A program made the position numbers and the translations under genes. The notes beneath the pieces were generated by a model, which ran no database searches, had not been told where the DNA came from, and saw only the letters and a list, made by a program, of their open reading frames with translations. A stretch of DNA of 42,590 nucleotides from Paenibacillus terrae (GTDB lineage: Bacteria; Bacillota; Bacilli; Paenibacillales; Paenibacillaceae). The stretch lies in NCBI RefSeq assembly GCF_005217525.1, contig NZ_PNXQ01000014.1:230753-273342 (forward strand), read 5' to 3'. Positions 21,298 through 30,146 of this stretch are shown in pieces; within the stretch, counting starts at the first letter, position 1; every line of letters starts with the position of its first letter.

Positions 21298-23850
21298 ATG
21301 TTCAATGTGACAGGGTTGGATAACTGGAGGTTTAGGAAAGCACCAGGTGATGAGTGGCTTAGCGCGAAAGTACCGGGATGTGTGCATACGGACCTTTTAC
21401 GACATGGCAAAATTCCAGATCCTTTTATCGGAACGAACGAGGCGGAGGTACAATGGATTGACAAACAGGACTGGATATACGAAGCCTGTTTTGAAATGAA
21501 TGTGGAACAGCTTCAGTGCCCGTGTGTAGAATTGGTGCTGGAGGGCTTGGATACGTATGCGGAGGTAAAAGTGAACGGGCACCCCGTTTTGTCGGCCAAC
21601 AATATGTTTCGGATGTGGAGGAGGGATGTGAAGGCATGGGTTCAGCAGGGAGGGAATCGGCTGGAAATCAAGTTCCGTTCTCCGGTAGCTGAGGATCTGC
21701 CCAAGCTGGAGCAATTGGGTTACGCGCTTCCCGCGCCGAATGATCAGTCCGAAGCAGGTGGTTTGGCGGACAAAAAGGTAAGCGTTTTCGCACGTAAGGC
21801 TCCTTACCATTACGGTTGGGATTGGGGGCCGAGGCTGGTGACGAGCGGCATTTGGAGACAGGTACGGGTGGAGGCATGGTCTGGTCTGATCGTAAGAGAC
21901 TTATTTATCCGGCAGGATGAAATCAGTGTAGACAGAGCCAGACTCACGGCTGTTGCAGAAATTGAAAATGCGGGTGAGATCAGAGAAGCCGATCTGCGTA
22001 TTTCTGCTGACGGCAGGGAATGGCTGAAGCCTGTTCGTCTGTTGAAGGGAAGGCAAACGGTGGAGCTGGAGCTGTACATGGGGCAACCCAGGCTATGGTG
22101 GTGCCGGGGACTGGGAGAGCCGCATCTATATACGTTTGCAGCCGAGCTTGTGGAGCAGGATGAAGGAGCTGTAATCGCGGAAAAAACGGTGAAAACGGGC
22201 TTGCGTTCGATTCGTCTTGTGCGTGAACAGGATGCGGCGGGAGAGAGTTTTTATTTTGAACTGAACGGGGTTCCAGTGTTTGCGAAGGGAGCCAACCATA
22301 TTCCGAATGACAGCTTTGCCCCTGAAGTGACACGGGAAAGGTATCGGCATGAGATTGCCAGCGCTGCGGCCTCTCATATGAATATGTTACGGGTCTGGGG
22401 CGGCGGTATTTATGAGGAAAATATATTTTACGAGCTGTGTGATGAATACGGTTTGTTGATATGGCAGGACTTTATGTTTGCGTGCAGCATGTACCCGGGC
22501 GATCCAGCTTTTTTGGACAATGTGTCTAAGGAAGCGGAGGACAACATCAAGCGTCTGCGTAATCATCCATGTATCGCGTTATGGTGCGGCAATAATGAGA
22601 TTGATTCAGCTTGGGCGCATTATGAGGAGAACGGGGGCTGGGGCTGGAAAAAGGATTATTCGCCAGCGCAGCGAGAGTGCATGTGGTCTGATTATGAGAC
22701 GCTCTTTCACGGGATTTTACCGGAAATGGTACACACCTGGTCCCCGCAGACGGCATATTGGCCCTCGTCTCCACTGATCGGCCTGTCTGGAGACCGAAAT
22801 CAGCATGCTCATCCGTCTTCGACGGCGGGAGATGTTCATTACTGGGGCGTATGGCACGCATCTGAGCCTTTTGAGCATTACCATGTGCATGTGGGGCGCT
22901 TTATGAGTGAATATGGCTTTCAGTCCTTTCCCGAATACAGGTCCGTGCGTGCCTATGCGGAAGAGAACGATCTGGAACTGGAATCGGTAGTAATGCTGGC
23001 GCATCAGAAGAACGGGGCGGGCAATCGCCTGATTAAAGAATATATGGAGCGATACATGCGGGAGCCGAAGGATTTTAAAGCCTTTCTTCCCATGAGTCAG
23101 ATTTTACAGGCGGAAGCGATGAAAATGGCCATTGAGGCGCATCGGCGTTGCAAGCCTTACTGTATGGGCACATTGTATTGGCAAATGAATGATTGCTGGC
23201 CCGTTGCCTCCTGGTCGAGCATGGATTATTTTGGTCGCTGGAAGGCGCTGCAATATACGGCTAAGCGCAGCTTTGCCGATGTGCTGCTGAGCGTGGCGGA
23301 TACGGAGCAGGGGAATAAGGCGCTGCATATTGTCAACGATACGCTAAAGCCAGTTCAAGGCACGCTGCGGCTGACGCTTTTGCATATCCGGGGTAGCAAG
23401 GCCGTCCGTGAAGAGGACATTCAGGTAGAGCAGCAAGCTAATGCAGCTGGGCTGGTACATATACTGCCTGCCGACAAATGGCTGAATGGCCTGAACCCTG
23501 CAGAGCATATAGTGGTAGCAGGTCTGATACAAAACGGTGAGCAGGTGGCTTCCTGTGAAGTTTATTTTGCAGACACAAAAGAGATGGAGTTGCCGCAGCC
23601 GAATATTGAAGTAACAGAGGTACAGGGAAGTGGAGGAAGCAGCTTTAGCCTTTGCTCGGATGTACTGGCGAGGCATGTATGGCTGTCGGCGGAGCGGGAA
23701 GGCATTTTTAGCGACAATCATCTGGATTTGGCTCCCGGTATTCCTAAAACGGTGGGATTTTTGGCTCTGGGCAGAGGGAGCTCGGCTTTTGAGGCAGCTT
23801 CTCCAGGCAAACTGACGGTATGCTCGTTGGTAGATTGGATACAGGGATAG
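21298..23850 (+). CDS. GH2 beta-mannosidase
   Basis: An 850-residue retaining beta-mannosidase that would release mannose from manno-oligosaccharides. It has no signal peptide and so acts in the cytoplasm. The sugar-binding jelly-roll starts at WRFRKAPGDEWLSAKVPGCV, the Ig-like domain spans about 190-290 and the barrel follows. The acid/base is Glu434 in WCGNNEID and the nucleophile Glu538 in MSEYGFQSFPE. WHASEPFEHYH and the WQMNDCWPVASWSSMDYFGR block are typical of GH2 mannosidases. The ATG at 21298 has GGGAGG 9 bases upstream and begins where the family begins; an ATG at 21262 also has a site and would add 12 residues. A strong terminator follows at 23866. Confidence 0.93.
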   Translation: MFNVTGLDNWRFRKAPGDEWLSAKVPGCVHTDLLRHGKIPDPFIGTNEAEVQWIDKQDWIYEACFEMNVEQLQCPCVELVLEGLDTYAEVKVNGHPVLSANNMFRMWRRDVKAWVQQGGNRLEIKFRSPVAEDLPKLEQLGYALPAPNDQSEAGGLADKKVSVFARKAPYHYGWDWGPRLVTSGIWRQVRVEAWSGLIVRDLFIRQDEISVDRARLTAVAEIENAGEIREADLRISADGREWLKPVRLLKGRQTVELELYMGQPRLWWCRGLGEPHLYTFAAELVEQDEGAVIAEKTVKTGLRSIRLVREQDAAGESFYFELNGVPVFAKGANHIPNDSFAPEVTRERYRHEIASAAASHMNMLRVWGGGIYEENIFYELCDEYGLLIWQDFMFACSMYPGDPAFLDNVSKEAEDNIKRLRNHPCIALWCGNNEIDSAWAHYEENGGWGWKKDYSPAQRECMWSDYETLFHGILPEMVHTWSPQTAYWPSSPLIGLSGDRNQHAHPSSTAGDVHYWGVWHASEPFEHYHVHVGRFMSEYGFQSFPEYRSVRAYAEENDLELESVVMLAHQKNGAGNRLIKEYMERYMREPKDFKAFLPMSQILQAEAMKMAIEAHRRCKPYCMGTLYWQMNDCWPVASWSSMDYFGRWKALQYTAKRSFADVLLSVADTEQGNKALHIVNDTLKPVQGTLRLTLLHIRGSKAVREEDIQVEQQANAAGLVHILPADKWLNGLNPAEHIVVAGLIQNGEQVASCEVYFADTKEMELPQPNIEVTEVQGSGGSSFSLCSDVLARHVWLSAEREGIFSDNHLDLAPGIPKTVGFLALGRGSSAFEAASPGKLTVCSLVDWIQG

Positions 23851-23865
23851 AAAATAAACAGCTCA

Positions 23866-23908
23866 GGTTTATCCGTACTTCATGTAGGCGAAGCGGATAA
23901 GCCTTTTT
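23866..23908 (+). terminator. Terminator of the beta-mannosidase gene
   Basis: GGTTTATCCG (23866-23875) pairs with CGGATAAGCC (23894-23903) with one wobble, followed by TTTTT at 23904-23908. Confidence 0.8.
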
Positions 23909-23932
23909 GCTATCTAAAGCATTTTATGATGA

Positions 23933-24267
23933 TATGTAGAGCGTTTTCATTATGTTAATATATTTAACAAAAATCACTTGGAAGAGGTGTGTGACCGTAT
24001 CGTCTTCAAGGGCTATGATGTAGCAATTGGTATCGAAACGGGTTCACGCTGCTATCAGATGCCTACCTTACAGGAGGCCAAGACGATCATAGACGATTTG
24101 AAGGACGCGCCCGTATATCTATGGTATGCATTGGACATGGCATGATCATGGACCGAATGGGATTGTACGATAATGCCAAGGAAGCCAATGAAATGATCGA
24201 CTATATTCTCGGTGTCCACATTCATGAAACGATAGGGTTATCCGATCACTGGTGCCCTTATGTTCAT
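23933..24267 (+). pseudogene. Sugar phosphate isomerase/epimerase remnant, frameshifted
   Basis: The frame open from 23933 reads VCDRIVFKGYDVAIGIETGS, RCYQMPTLQEAKTIIDDLKD and APVYLWY, then hits TGA at 24143. The neighbouring frame continues as IGHGMIMDRMGLYDNAKEAN, EMIDYILGVHIHETIGLSDH and WCPYVH. The joint near 24125-24130 fits loss of one base in a Tyr-Asp-Ile-Gly-His stretch. ETGSR and HIHET are metal-site patterns of the TIM-barrel isomerase/epimerase (AP endonuclease 2-like) family. Both the N-terminus and C-terminus are absent. Its place after the beta-mannosidase suggests a former mannose-metabolism gene. Confidence 0.65.
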
Positions 24268-24909
24268 GTCACCTATAACAAGCTGCTGAACGGAGATTTT
24301 CCGAGAGCTGATTATCTGAGCCGGATAGATGAAGCAGGGCATCACCAGCACATTTATCACAGCAGGCTGCATACGGATTTTGGCGCTCCAGTTGCTCGAT
24401 ATCGGCAGAAGGATACCAGCGCGACGCTCATCCGAGGTTTCATCGTTCCTGTCGTTGCGGCATGGAGATGCGCGTCTGCTGGCGGTTCAGGCAGCTTCCT
24501 ATTTCTCGCCAGGCTTTGTGCCTATGCAGGAGTTGACTGTCCATGAAACCGGCTGGACGCTATTGGGTCAGCAGGTCAAGGGCTATTACGGGCCTGTTGC
24601 TGCCTCCGATCTGCCGCCTATCTCGCAGGAGGAGATCAGTCCGTGGTATCTGCTCCCGCATCACAAACGACCACTAACCCATGAACAGAAGCATGAAATC
24701 CGGGTGGATGTGTGGACGCTTCGTTTTCGTTCAGAAGGTCCGTTGGATTGCATGACACAGATTTTATTTGTTTTTGGGCGTGAGGGAAAATTCACTTGCG
24801 GGGAATATAAACTGGTTAATGGAGCGCTTCCATTGAGCTTGAAGCGATTGTGGTGTACACTGTCCAGAACAGGTGTAAATTGGAACGACAAAAGGCTGGA
24901 CGGCTGTAA
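24268..24909 (+). pseudogene. Unrecognised protein remnant, frameshifted
   Basis: Directly joined to the isomerase remnant is a frame reading NKLLNGDFPRADYLSRIDEA, GHHQHIYHSRLHTDFGAPVA and RYRQKDTSATLIRGFIVPVV. Sense then seems to pass, around 24456-24475, into the next frame: LRHGDARLLAVQAASYFSPG, then ELTVHETGWTLLGQQVKGYY and LLPHHKRPLTHEQKHEIRV up to about 24830. A third frame ends at a TAA at 24907-24909. I do not recognise the family. The His-rich middle (GHHQHIYH) could be a metal site. The change of frame and lack of a start mark it as broken. Confidence 0.45.
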
Positions 24910-24926
24910 AGGAGGAAAAGACACAC

Positions 24927-25667
24927 ATGTATGCCCGTTTAAGATCGCTAAATTATCCTATAAAAGGGTATGTTTTTATCGTATTAGCTGTATGCTCAGT
25001 GATCAGCACTCTATGGATCATTAACGTGCAGCTGCCCTCGGGAGGACGCCCTTATCGCTTTATATGGTGGAATATGATGCTAGCCTGGATTCCCATGATC
25101 TTGACCTTGCTGCTGGACGTCATTCATTGTTCCTGGAGAAGGGGGACGAGGACGTTTTTGTTGTGGATCACGGGAGCGGTATGGCTCTTTTTTTATCCCA
25201 ATACTCCGTATTTAATCACAGATTTGCTGCATGTATTTGCAAGATATCCATTTCTTGGGGAGCAGCGCTTCTGGGGAGAGCCGTATTTCTGGAATCATGT
25301 ACTGGGGATGCTGTTGGTCGCTGTCCTTGGGTTGACGATGGGATTTGTATCCCTCGAATCTGTGCGACAACTGGTACAACGTGCACGCGGCGGGTTTGTA
25401 AGCTGGCTGTTTGTGCTGGCGGTACTGCTGCTCAGCAGCTTGGGCATTTATATTGGCCGTTTCTTTCGAGGGAACACGTGGGACATTATTTCTGCACCTT
25501 CCCAGTTGTATGCGCAGGTGTCCTCCATATGGGCTGATACCCTACAGCGTACTCATTTTGTAGAGTTTAGCGGGATGGTATTTGCTATTTTGTTCATTAG
25601 TTATGTGTCCACAATGTGCGTGGTTTGGATCGGCAATAGCCGTCGGGATGAATGGCGTAACTGGTGA
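24927..25667 (+). CDS. DUF1361 family integral membrane protein
   Basis: A 246-residue membrane protein with about six transmembrane segments. The motif VWLFFYPNTPYLITDLLHV in the middle is the hallmark of DUF1361, and WDIISAPSQLY in a later loop also fits the family. Function unknown. The ATG lies 11 bases after GGAGG, which itself follows the TAA of the upstream remnant, so this gene may have been the last of the mannoside gene cluster. The next gene, ywbE-like, starts 71 bases downstream. Confidence 0.82.
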   Translation: MYARLRSLNYPIKGYVFIVLAVCSVISTLWIINVQLPSGGRPYRFIWWNMMLAWIPMILTLLLDVIHCSWRRGTRTFLLWITGAVWLFFYPNTPYLITDLLHVFARYPFLGEQRFWGEPYFWNHVLGMLLVAVLGLTMGFVSLESVRQLVQRARGGFVSWLFVLAVLLLSSLGIYIGRFFRGNTWDIISAPSQLYAQVSSIWADTLQRTHFVEFSGMVFAILFISYVSTMCVVWIGNSRRDEWRNW

Positions 25668-25738
25668 TTTCGATGCGACCGAGTGGCTGAGTAGCCGAGT
25701 AGCTTCATAAGATTGAATAGAGAGGGGGGATAGAGACA

Positions 25739-25936
25739 ATGAACGGACACAACCGATCAGATATTCGCGCAGGGCTTCAGGTGGATATTGTGCTTAAAAA
25801 AGATCAGCCTACCGGAAAGTTGACGCGAGGAACGGTGAAGGACATTTTGACCAATTCTCCACGTCATCCGCATGGAATTAAAGTGCGTTTGGCAGACGGA
25901 CAGGTTGGGCGTGTCAAGCATATCGTAGCTAATTAG
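25739..25936 (+). CDS. ywbE: YwbE family protein (DUF2196)
   Basis: A complete 65-residue protein. RSDIRAGLQVDIVLKKDQPT, then GKLTRGTVKDILTNSPRHPH and GIKVRLADGQVGRVKHIV, matches the small YwbE family over its full length. The predicted fold is a single beta-barrel. Function unknown; the family is common in Firmicutes and some other bacteria. The ATG is preceded by GAGGGGGG. A long hairpin at 25959-26002 follows. Confidence 0.88.
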   Translation: MNGHNRSDIRAGLQVDIVLKKDQPTGKLTRGTVKDILTNSPRHPHGIKVRLADGQVGRVKHIVAN

Positions 25937-25958
25937 AATAAAGCTGTAATGATAGTGG

Positions 25959-26002
25959 AGGGTGGTTATAGAATGCATGCTAAAGCATTTTCTAACCACC
26001 CT
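25959..26002. terminator. Hairpin between converging ywbE-like and glycosyltransferase genes
   Basis: AGGGTGGTTA (25959-25968) pairs with TAACCACCCT (25993-26002), extended inward by GAATGC and GCATTTTC. T runs are short on both strands, so termination may be partial. Confidence 0.55.
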
Positions 26003-26032
26003 TTGATGTATCCTGAGATCCAGTTTCTGGGG

Positions 26033-27202
26033 CTATATATGCGTCATGGGACGGTTGTTGAGATGTATGGTTGCGGCATCCATGTAGCTATCCAGCAGCC
26101 GTTCGAAAATGCGATCCCACGTCTGTTCCATGCTGTAGGCTCTACCCGCAACAGACATAGAATCACGAAATGGTCTGTCTTTGTACAACAGGTGCACAGC
26201 TTCGGCAAAGGCAGCGGCATCTCCGGCAGGACACAACAAGCCCGTCTTCCCATGGATGAGATTATCCTTTACCCCGCCTTCATCGGCACCGACCACGGGT
26301 GTTCCGCTCGCCATGGCTTCCAGCACGACGTTGCCGAATGTTTCTGTAGTGGAGGGAAACAGGAATACATCCGCTGCGGCGTATAGCTCCGCTAATTCCT
26401 GCCCTTTCACAAAGCCAAGCCAATGGACTGCATGCTCTGGCACCCCCATGTCTGCCGCTGTTTTGGCCTTATACAGTGGACCGTCTCCTGCAATGACCAG
26501 CACAGATTCTGCCCGGACAACGTCCGGCAACTGGAGATAGGCATCCAGTAAGGTGTCTATTCCCTTCTCCAGTGCAAGTCTGCCAACATATAAAATAACG
26601 AATGCGTCTGCACGAATGCCCCATTTTTTCCATACTGCATAACGGTCCACTTTCGGTTGGAAACGTTGGGTATCAATGCCCCTGCCCCAGATTTCGAGCT
26701 GACTCATTCCTTTATTGCGCAATAGCTCCATGGTTGACCGAGAGGGTACGTATACTCTTTCACAATGTCTGTGAAACCAGAGCATGTATTTCCACAAGGC
26801 AGGTTCAAGCCAGCGAAGCTTGTAATATTCGAGGTATTTATCAAAGTGGGTATGATATGAGGCGACGAGTGGAACATGGTGTTTGGCTGCGTAGCTTGTT
26901 CCGTACAGGCCAAGGTTAAACGGGGTAGCGACATGAATCAGGTGCGGGGAAAAGGCGGTCAAACGGTCGTTAATCTGTTTGGCGTTGGGAATTGCAACTC
27001 TGCATTCCCGGTACAGCAAAAAAGGGATGCTCCGAAACCGTTCTACACCCGGCCCAGAGGGCAGATGATAGTCTGCCTCTGGTGCGAAGACAAGTGTAGA
27101 TACCCCATGTTTCTCCAGATAGCCAATCCATCGTTCCAGTGTCAGGGCAGCGCCATTTACGTCAGGCGCATACGTGTCCGTAAATAATGCGACTCGAAGC
27201 AT
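26033..27202 (-). CDS. Glycosyltransferase family 4 (GT-B fold)
   Basis: A 389-residue GT-B glycosyltransferase. The N-terminal Rossmann half starts LRVALFTDTYAPDVNGAALT with the glycine loop, and continues with HLIHVATPFNLGLYG and VASYHTHFDKYL. The donor-binding half has ILYVGRLALEKGIDTLLDAY and the E-x7-E motif in TETFGNVVLEAMASGTPVVG. The closest general resemblance is to GT4 enzymes that glycosylate membrane lipids, such as PimB or diacylglycerol glycosyltransferases, so a glycolipid product is possible but unproven. GGAGGA lies 9 bases before the ATG. The upstream MFS gene is in the same direction 93 bases away. Confidence 0.88.
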   Translation of the reverse strand: MLRVALFTDTYAPDVNGAALTLERWIGYLEKHGVSTLVFAPEADYHLPSGPGVERFRSIPFLLYRECRVAIPNAKQINDRLTAFSPHLIHVATPFNLGLYGTSYAAKHHVPLVASYHTHFDKYLEYYKLRWLEPALWKYMLWFHRHCERVYVPSRSTMELLRNKGMSQLEIWGRGIDTQRFQPKVDRYAVWKKWGIRADAFVILYVGRLALEKGIDTLLDAYLQLPDVVRAESVLVIAGDGPLYKAKTAADMGVPEHAVHWLGFVKGQELAELYAAADVFLFPSTTETFGNVVLEAMASGTPVVGADEGGVKDNLIHGKTGLLCPAGDAAAFAEAVHLLYKDRPFRDSMSVAGRAYSMEQTWDRIFERLLDSYMDAATIHLNNRPMTHI

Positions 27203-27295
27203 GCCTTCATTCCTCCTCCGCCATTCTCATTTATCCTATGACGTACCAAGGGAGTCCGCTTGGAGGCTCCGGCTTTTATTGTGCCATGATTTTGT

Positions 27296-28618
27296 TTACG
27301 GGCTTGCCGGGTTTTGTAAAAGCTGACCCGCGGACGGGCGGTTTTCTCGGAACATCCAATAGTAGACGAGGGAGGACAAAATATAAAACACACCTGTCAT
27401 GCTGAACGTGATGGCATAGCCCCAGTAATTGCCGTAGGTCGTAATCAGATAGGCTTGTACAGGTCCCATGCCTGCGGTTCCTAGCATCCAGGTCGTCTGG
27501 AGAACCGAGTTGGCAATACCCCGGTTTTTATCCGATACACGTTCCACCAGAATGGCGGTTTGCAGCGGATTGGCGGCATTCATCAACGCTTGCCTGAACA
27601 GAAAGCTGATGGAAGCAATCCAGAGGACATTCGTGAAGCCGGTAATCAGGAGAAACGGGAGCGAGAGCAATTGGAAGCCAACGACAGCCTTGACCAGTCC
27701 GATTCGGCTGCTAAGTGTAGGCCCGATCAGCATGGAGAGGATCGTCATCAGCTGACCGAGAGCAATCAGCAAGCTCATCGCACTGAGCGATACGGAAAAG
27801 CGGTTCGTAAAATACAAATTGAGATACGGGATGACCAGACCTGAGCCCAACCCGAGAAAAAACTGGGCAAGCACAAATTGTCCGATGACCCGGGTATCCG
27901 AAGAAGCAGCAGGAGCAGGTGGTACTGGTAAAGCGGACGTGGATTCCGCCGTATTCGCTGATACCGGTTCAGGTGTCGATTTCGCAAGGGCCGCTTCTTC
28001 TTCGACGTGAGTTGCTTTTGTCATGAACAATAATGGTATAAAAGCGGTTAATGTTGCCGTTCCCCCGAGGAACAGAGCAACCCGCAGACTGGAGAGCTGT
28101 GTGATCCCCCACGTTTGCAGCCCATCTGCAAGCACACCCCCGCCAAAGCTCCCCATGACCTGTGCTGCGAGTACAAGAGCCGAGTAATAGCTGAATATTT
28201 TCAAGCGTTGGGCTTTGCTGATGCTTTCCGCTAAAAAGGGTACAGCCAGCACCTGAATAAAGGCGGCGAATACGCCCGAAACGACGGCGAAAACCAGCAT
28301 ACTGCTGCTGGTATCTGTAAAGGTACGGATGAGAAAGGCAACACCGCTGAATAACGCACCGATGACCAGCATGTGTTTGCGGCTCCTCCGATCCCCCAAA
28401 AAACCGACCGGAATAAACAGCAAGGCTGTAGCCAGTGCTTGCATGCTCACCACTCGGCCATTCATGTCATCCCCAAAGCCAAGCCCCTGGATATACAGGT
28501 TATACAGAACGGAAAACATTCCCGTACCCATCTGGTACAGCAGATTGGCGATAAAAAATAATTGGATATTACGCGGCCACTTTCGAGGCTCGTCTAACAT
28601 TTTGTTAATCCATGGCAC
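27296..28618 (-). CDS. Major facilitator superfamily transporter
   Basis: A 440-residue transporter with 12 predicted membrane segments in two halves, joined by a cytoplasmic linker of about 55 residues rich in Glu, Ala and Ser (about 201-255). The loop GFLGDRRSRKHMLVIG after the second helix is the MFS motif A. The second half ends in a short tail containing RENRPSAGQLLQNP. Substrate not predictable; the general form is that of drug or sugar exporters. The start is a GTG with AGGAGG 8 bases upstream. It may be cotranscribed with the glycosyltransferase gene. Confidence 0.85.
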   Translation of the reverse strand: MPWINKMLDEPRKWPRNIQLFFIANLLYQMGTGMFSVLYNLYIQGLGFGDDMNGRVVSMQALATALLFIPVGFLGDRRSRKHMLVIGALFSGVAFLIRTFTDTSSSMLVFAVVSGVFAAFIQVLAVPFLAESISKAQRLKIFSYYSALVLAAQVMGSFGGGVLADGLQTWGITQLSSLRVALFLGGTATLTAFIPLLFMTKATHVEEEAALAKSTPEPVSANTAESTSALPVPPAPAASSDTRVIGQFVLAQFFLGLGSGLVIPYLNLYFTNRFSVSLSAMSLLIALGQLMTILSMLIGPTLSSRIGLVKAVVGFQLLSLPFLLITGFTNVLWIASISFLFRQALMNAANPLQTAILVERVSDKNRGIANSVLQTTWMLGTAGMGPVQAYLITTYGNYWGYAITFSMTGVFYILSSLVYYWMFRENRPSAGQLLQNPASP

Positions 28619-28806
28619 GATGCGATCCTCCTGTGACGTTGATGCAGATCAGTAAATTGTATTGATATGTATTCTAGCAGGATCTGTGCATTTCATAAAC
28701 ATTCCTTGGCTTCGATTTTTTTTGGGTAATAATAAAGCATGGACTTTACAATGAAATTTCATTATAGTAATTCGGTATGAATAAATTAGAAGGGTAAGCA
28801 GGAGGG

Positions 28807-29838
28807 ATGGCTTTGGCTTTTGGAGCACGGGTGTTAAAAACGGGGATCGCAGTGACGCTCGCCCTTTTTCTGAGCATGCTTTTGAATACCCATTCGCCTG
28901 TGGGGGCAGCGATAGCCGCTATTTTTGCCATGCAACCGTCAATATACAGGTCGTGGCGTTATTTTCTGGATCAGCTCCAAACAAGCACATTAGGTGCAAT
29001 CATGGCGTTGCTGGGCGGAATGGTATTTTCAAATGAACCGATTGCGGTCGGATTAGTATGTGTACTGGTACTAATGATATGTCTGAAAATAAATATGGCA
29101 GATACGGTAGGATTAACACTGGTAACCGTTGTTTCTGTCATGGAAGCCTCGGATGACTGGAAATTTGCCGTGACCCGTTTTGTGCTTACTTTAATAGGGA
29201 TTGTTTCTGCTTTTGTTATTAATATTACGGTGTTTCCTCCGAAACCGAAAAGACAGTTTATCAATCAGATTCAAAGTGTATTTAACAGTATGTCCTTGCT
29301 GCTGCGCACCGCCATTTCCGATGAGATTAAGGAGTCTGTCTTTAAAGAGGAAAAAGGTAATCTGGAGGGAGCCATAAAATCGCTATCGGATAAATATCAT
29401 TTGTTCGAGGAAGAGCAGAAGAAGCTCAAGCGCTCTCGGTTCAGTCAGACGAGACAGATGGTGGTATACAAGCAAATGCTCGGAAGTTTGCATAAAGGGT
29501 ATGAGGTACTGGATGCGGTGGAAAGGCACTACTTCCAGTCTGTGCGACCGAAGGGAACGGATGCGTTTTTTGATGGTCATCTGGAACTGCTGATTCGGTT
29601 CCATGAACATGCGCTGCTGAAGTTTGAAGATAAGCTGAAACCGAACGAGGACGAAAGCGAAATGTTCCAGCATGCGAACGGTGAGTTTATGAAGCATGCG
29701 ATTACCCGTTTTGACCACTGTCAGGAGGGGATGCTGAGACTCTCGATTGTGGCTGCTGCGATGTATGACTATGGTCATCAACTGGAGCGGTTGAGCAGAC
29801 TGGCGGAACATATTCATCCTGTGGAAGAGAGCAAGTAG
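28807..29838 (+). CDS. Aromatic acid exporter (ArAE/FUSC-like) family protein
   Basis: A 343-residue membrane protein. About six helices in the first 150 residues (GIAVTLALFLSMLLNTHSPV, GAAIAAIFAMQPSIYRSW) are typical of the FUSC/aromatic acid exporter group. A cytoplasmic helical domain of about 190 residues follows, rich in Glu and Lys. The ATG lies immediately after GGAGGG with no spacing, so a TTG two codons later (28813), at 6 bases spacing, could be the true start. Substrate unknown. It is divergent from the MFS gene and ends in a strong terminator. The 188-base gap upstream is AT-rich with no further gene. Confidence 0.82.
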   Translation: MALAFGARVLKTGIAVTLALFLSMLLNTHSPVGAAIAAIFAMQPSIYRSWRYFLDQLQTSTLGAIMALLGGMVFSNEPIAVGLVCVLVLMICLKINMADTVGLTLVTVVSVMEASDDWKFAVTRFVLTLIGIVSAFVINITVFPPKPKRQFINQIQSVFNSMSLLLRTAISDEIKESVFKEEKGNLEGAIKSLSDKYHLFEEEQKKLKRSRFSQTRQMVVYKQMLGSLHKGYEVLDAVERHYFQSVRPKGTDAFFDGHLELLIRFHEHALLKFEDKLKPNEDESEMFQHANGEFMKHAITRFDHCQEGMLRLSIVAAAMYDYGHQLERLSRLAEHIHPVEESK

Positions 29839-29853
29839 CGAATATATGAAAAA

Positions 29854-29900
29854 GCAAAAAGCGGCCGTGTTCATCTTACAGATGGACGACCGCTTTTTGC
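29854..29900. terminator. Strong terminator after the exporter gene
   Basis: GCAAAAAGCGG (29854-29864) pairs with CCGCTTTTTGC (29890-29900), with an inner GTTCATC/GATGGAC stem. It works with T-rich stretches on both sides. Confidence 0.85.
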
Positions 29901-29930
29901 GTATATGAAAACATAAAAAAAGCCCGCTGG

Positions 29931-29959
29931 TTGCGAACAGGGGTTGAACTTGCTACAAT
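29931..29959 (+). promoter_or_regulatory. Strong sigma-A promoter ahead of helD
   Basis: The -35 TTGCGA (29931-29936) and -10 TACAAT (29954-29959) are 17 bases apart, and a TGC immediately before the -10 makes it an extended -10 promoter. Transcription should start near 29966, leaving a leader of about 180 bases before helD. Confidence 0.7.
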
Positions 29960-29964
29960 AGAGG

Positions 29965-30045
29965 ATGCTATGTTTATGGTAAAACCATGAATTTAAAGTC
30001 GTTAATTACACTTCTTATTACATTATAGCATGTTTCAAAGTGTAA
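29965..30045 (+). promoter_or_regulatory. Structured helD leader with a short upstream ORF
   Basis: At 29970-29990 an ATG with an AGAGG site 5 bases upstream encodes MFMVKP and stops at TGA. ATGGT (29976-29980) and ACCAT (29984-29988) form a small hairpin inside it. ATGCTAT (29965-29971), which covers the upstream ORF start, can pair with ATAGCAT (30025-30031). TTACACTT (30006-30013) can pair with AAGTGTAA (30038-30045), whose loop contains ATAGCAT. The two longer pairings compete, as in attenuator leaders. The rest of the leader to 30146 shows no gene. Confidence 0.5.
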
Positions 30046-30146
30046 GTCAATTTTCCCGGATCAGAGGGATGCCATGGGTATACCCAGGTCCATAATAGAG
30101 CATAGTTTAGCCCTGCGGTGGAGCAGGAGGAAACGGAACAGGAGTG

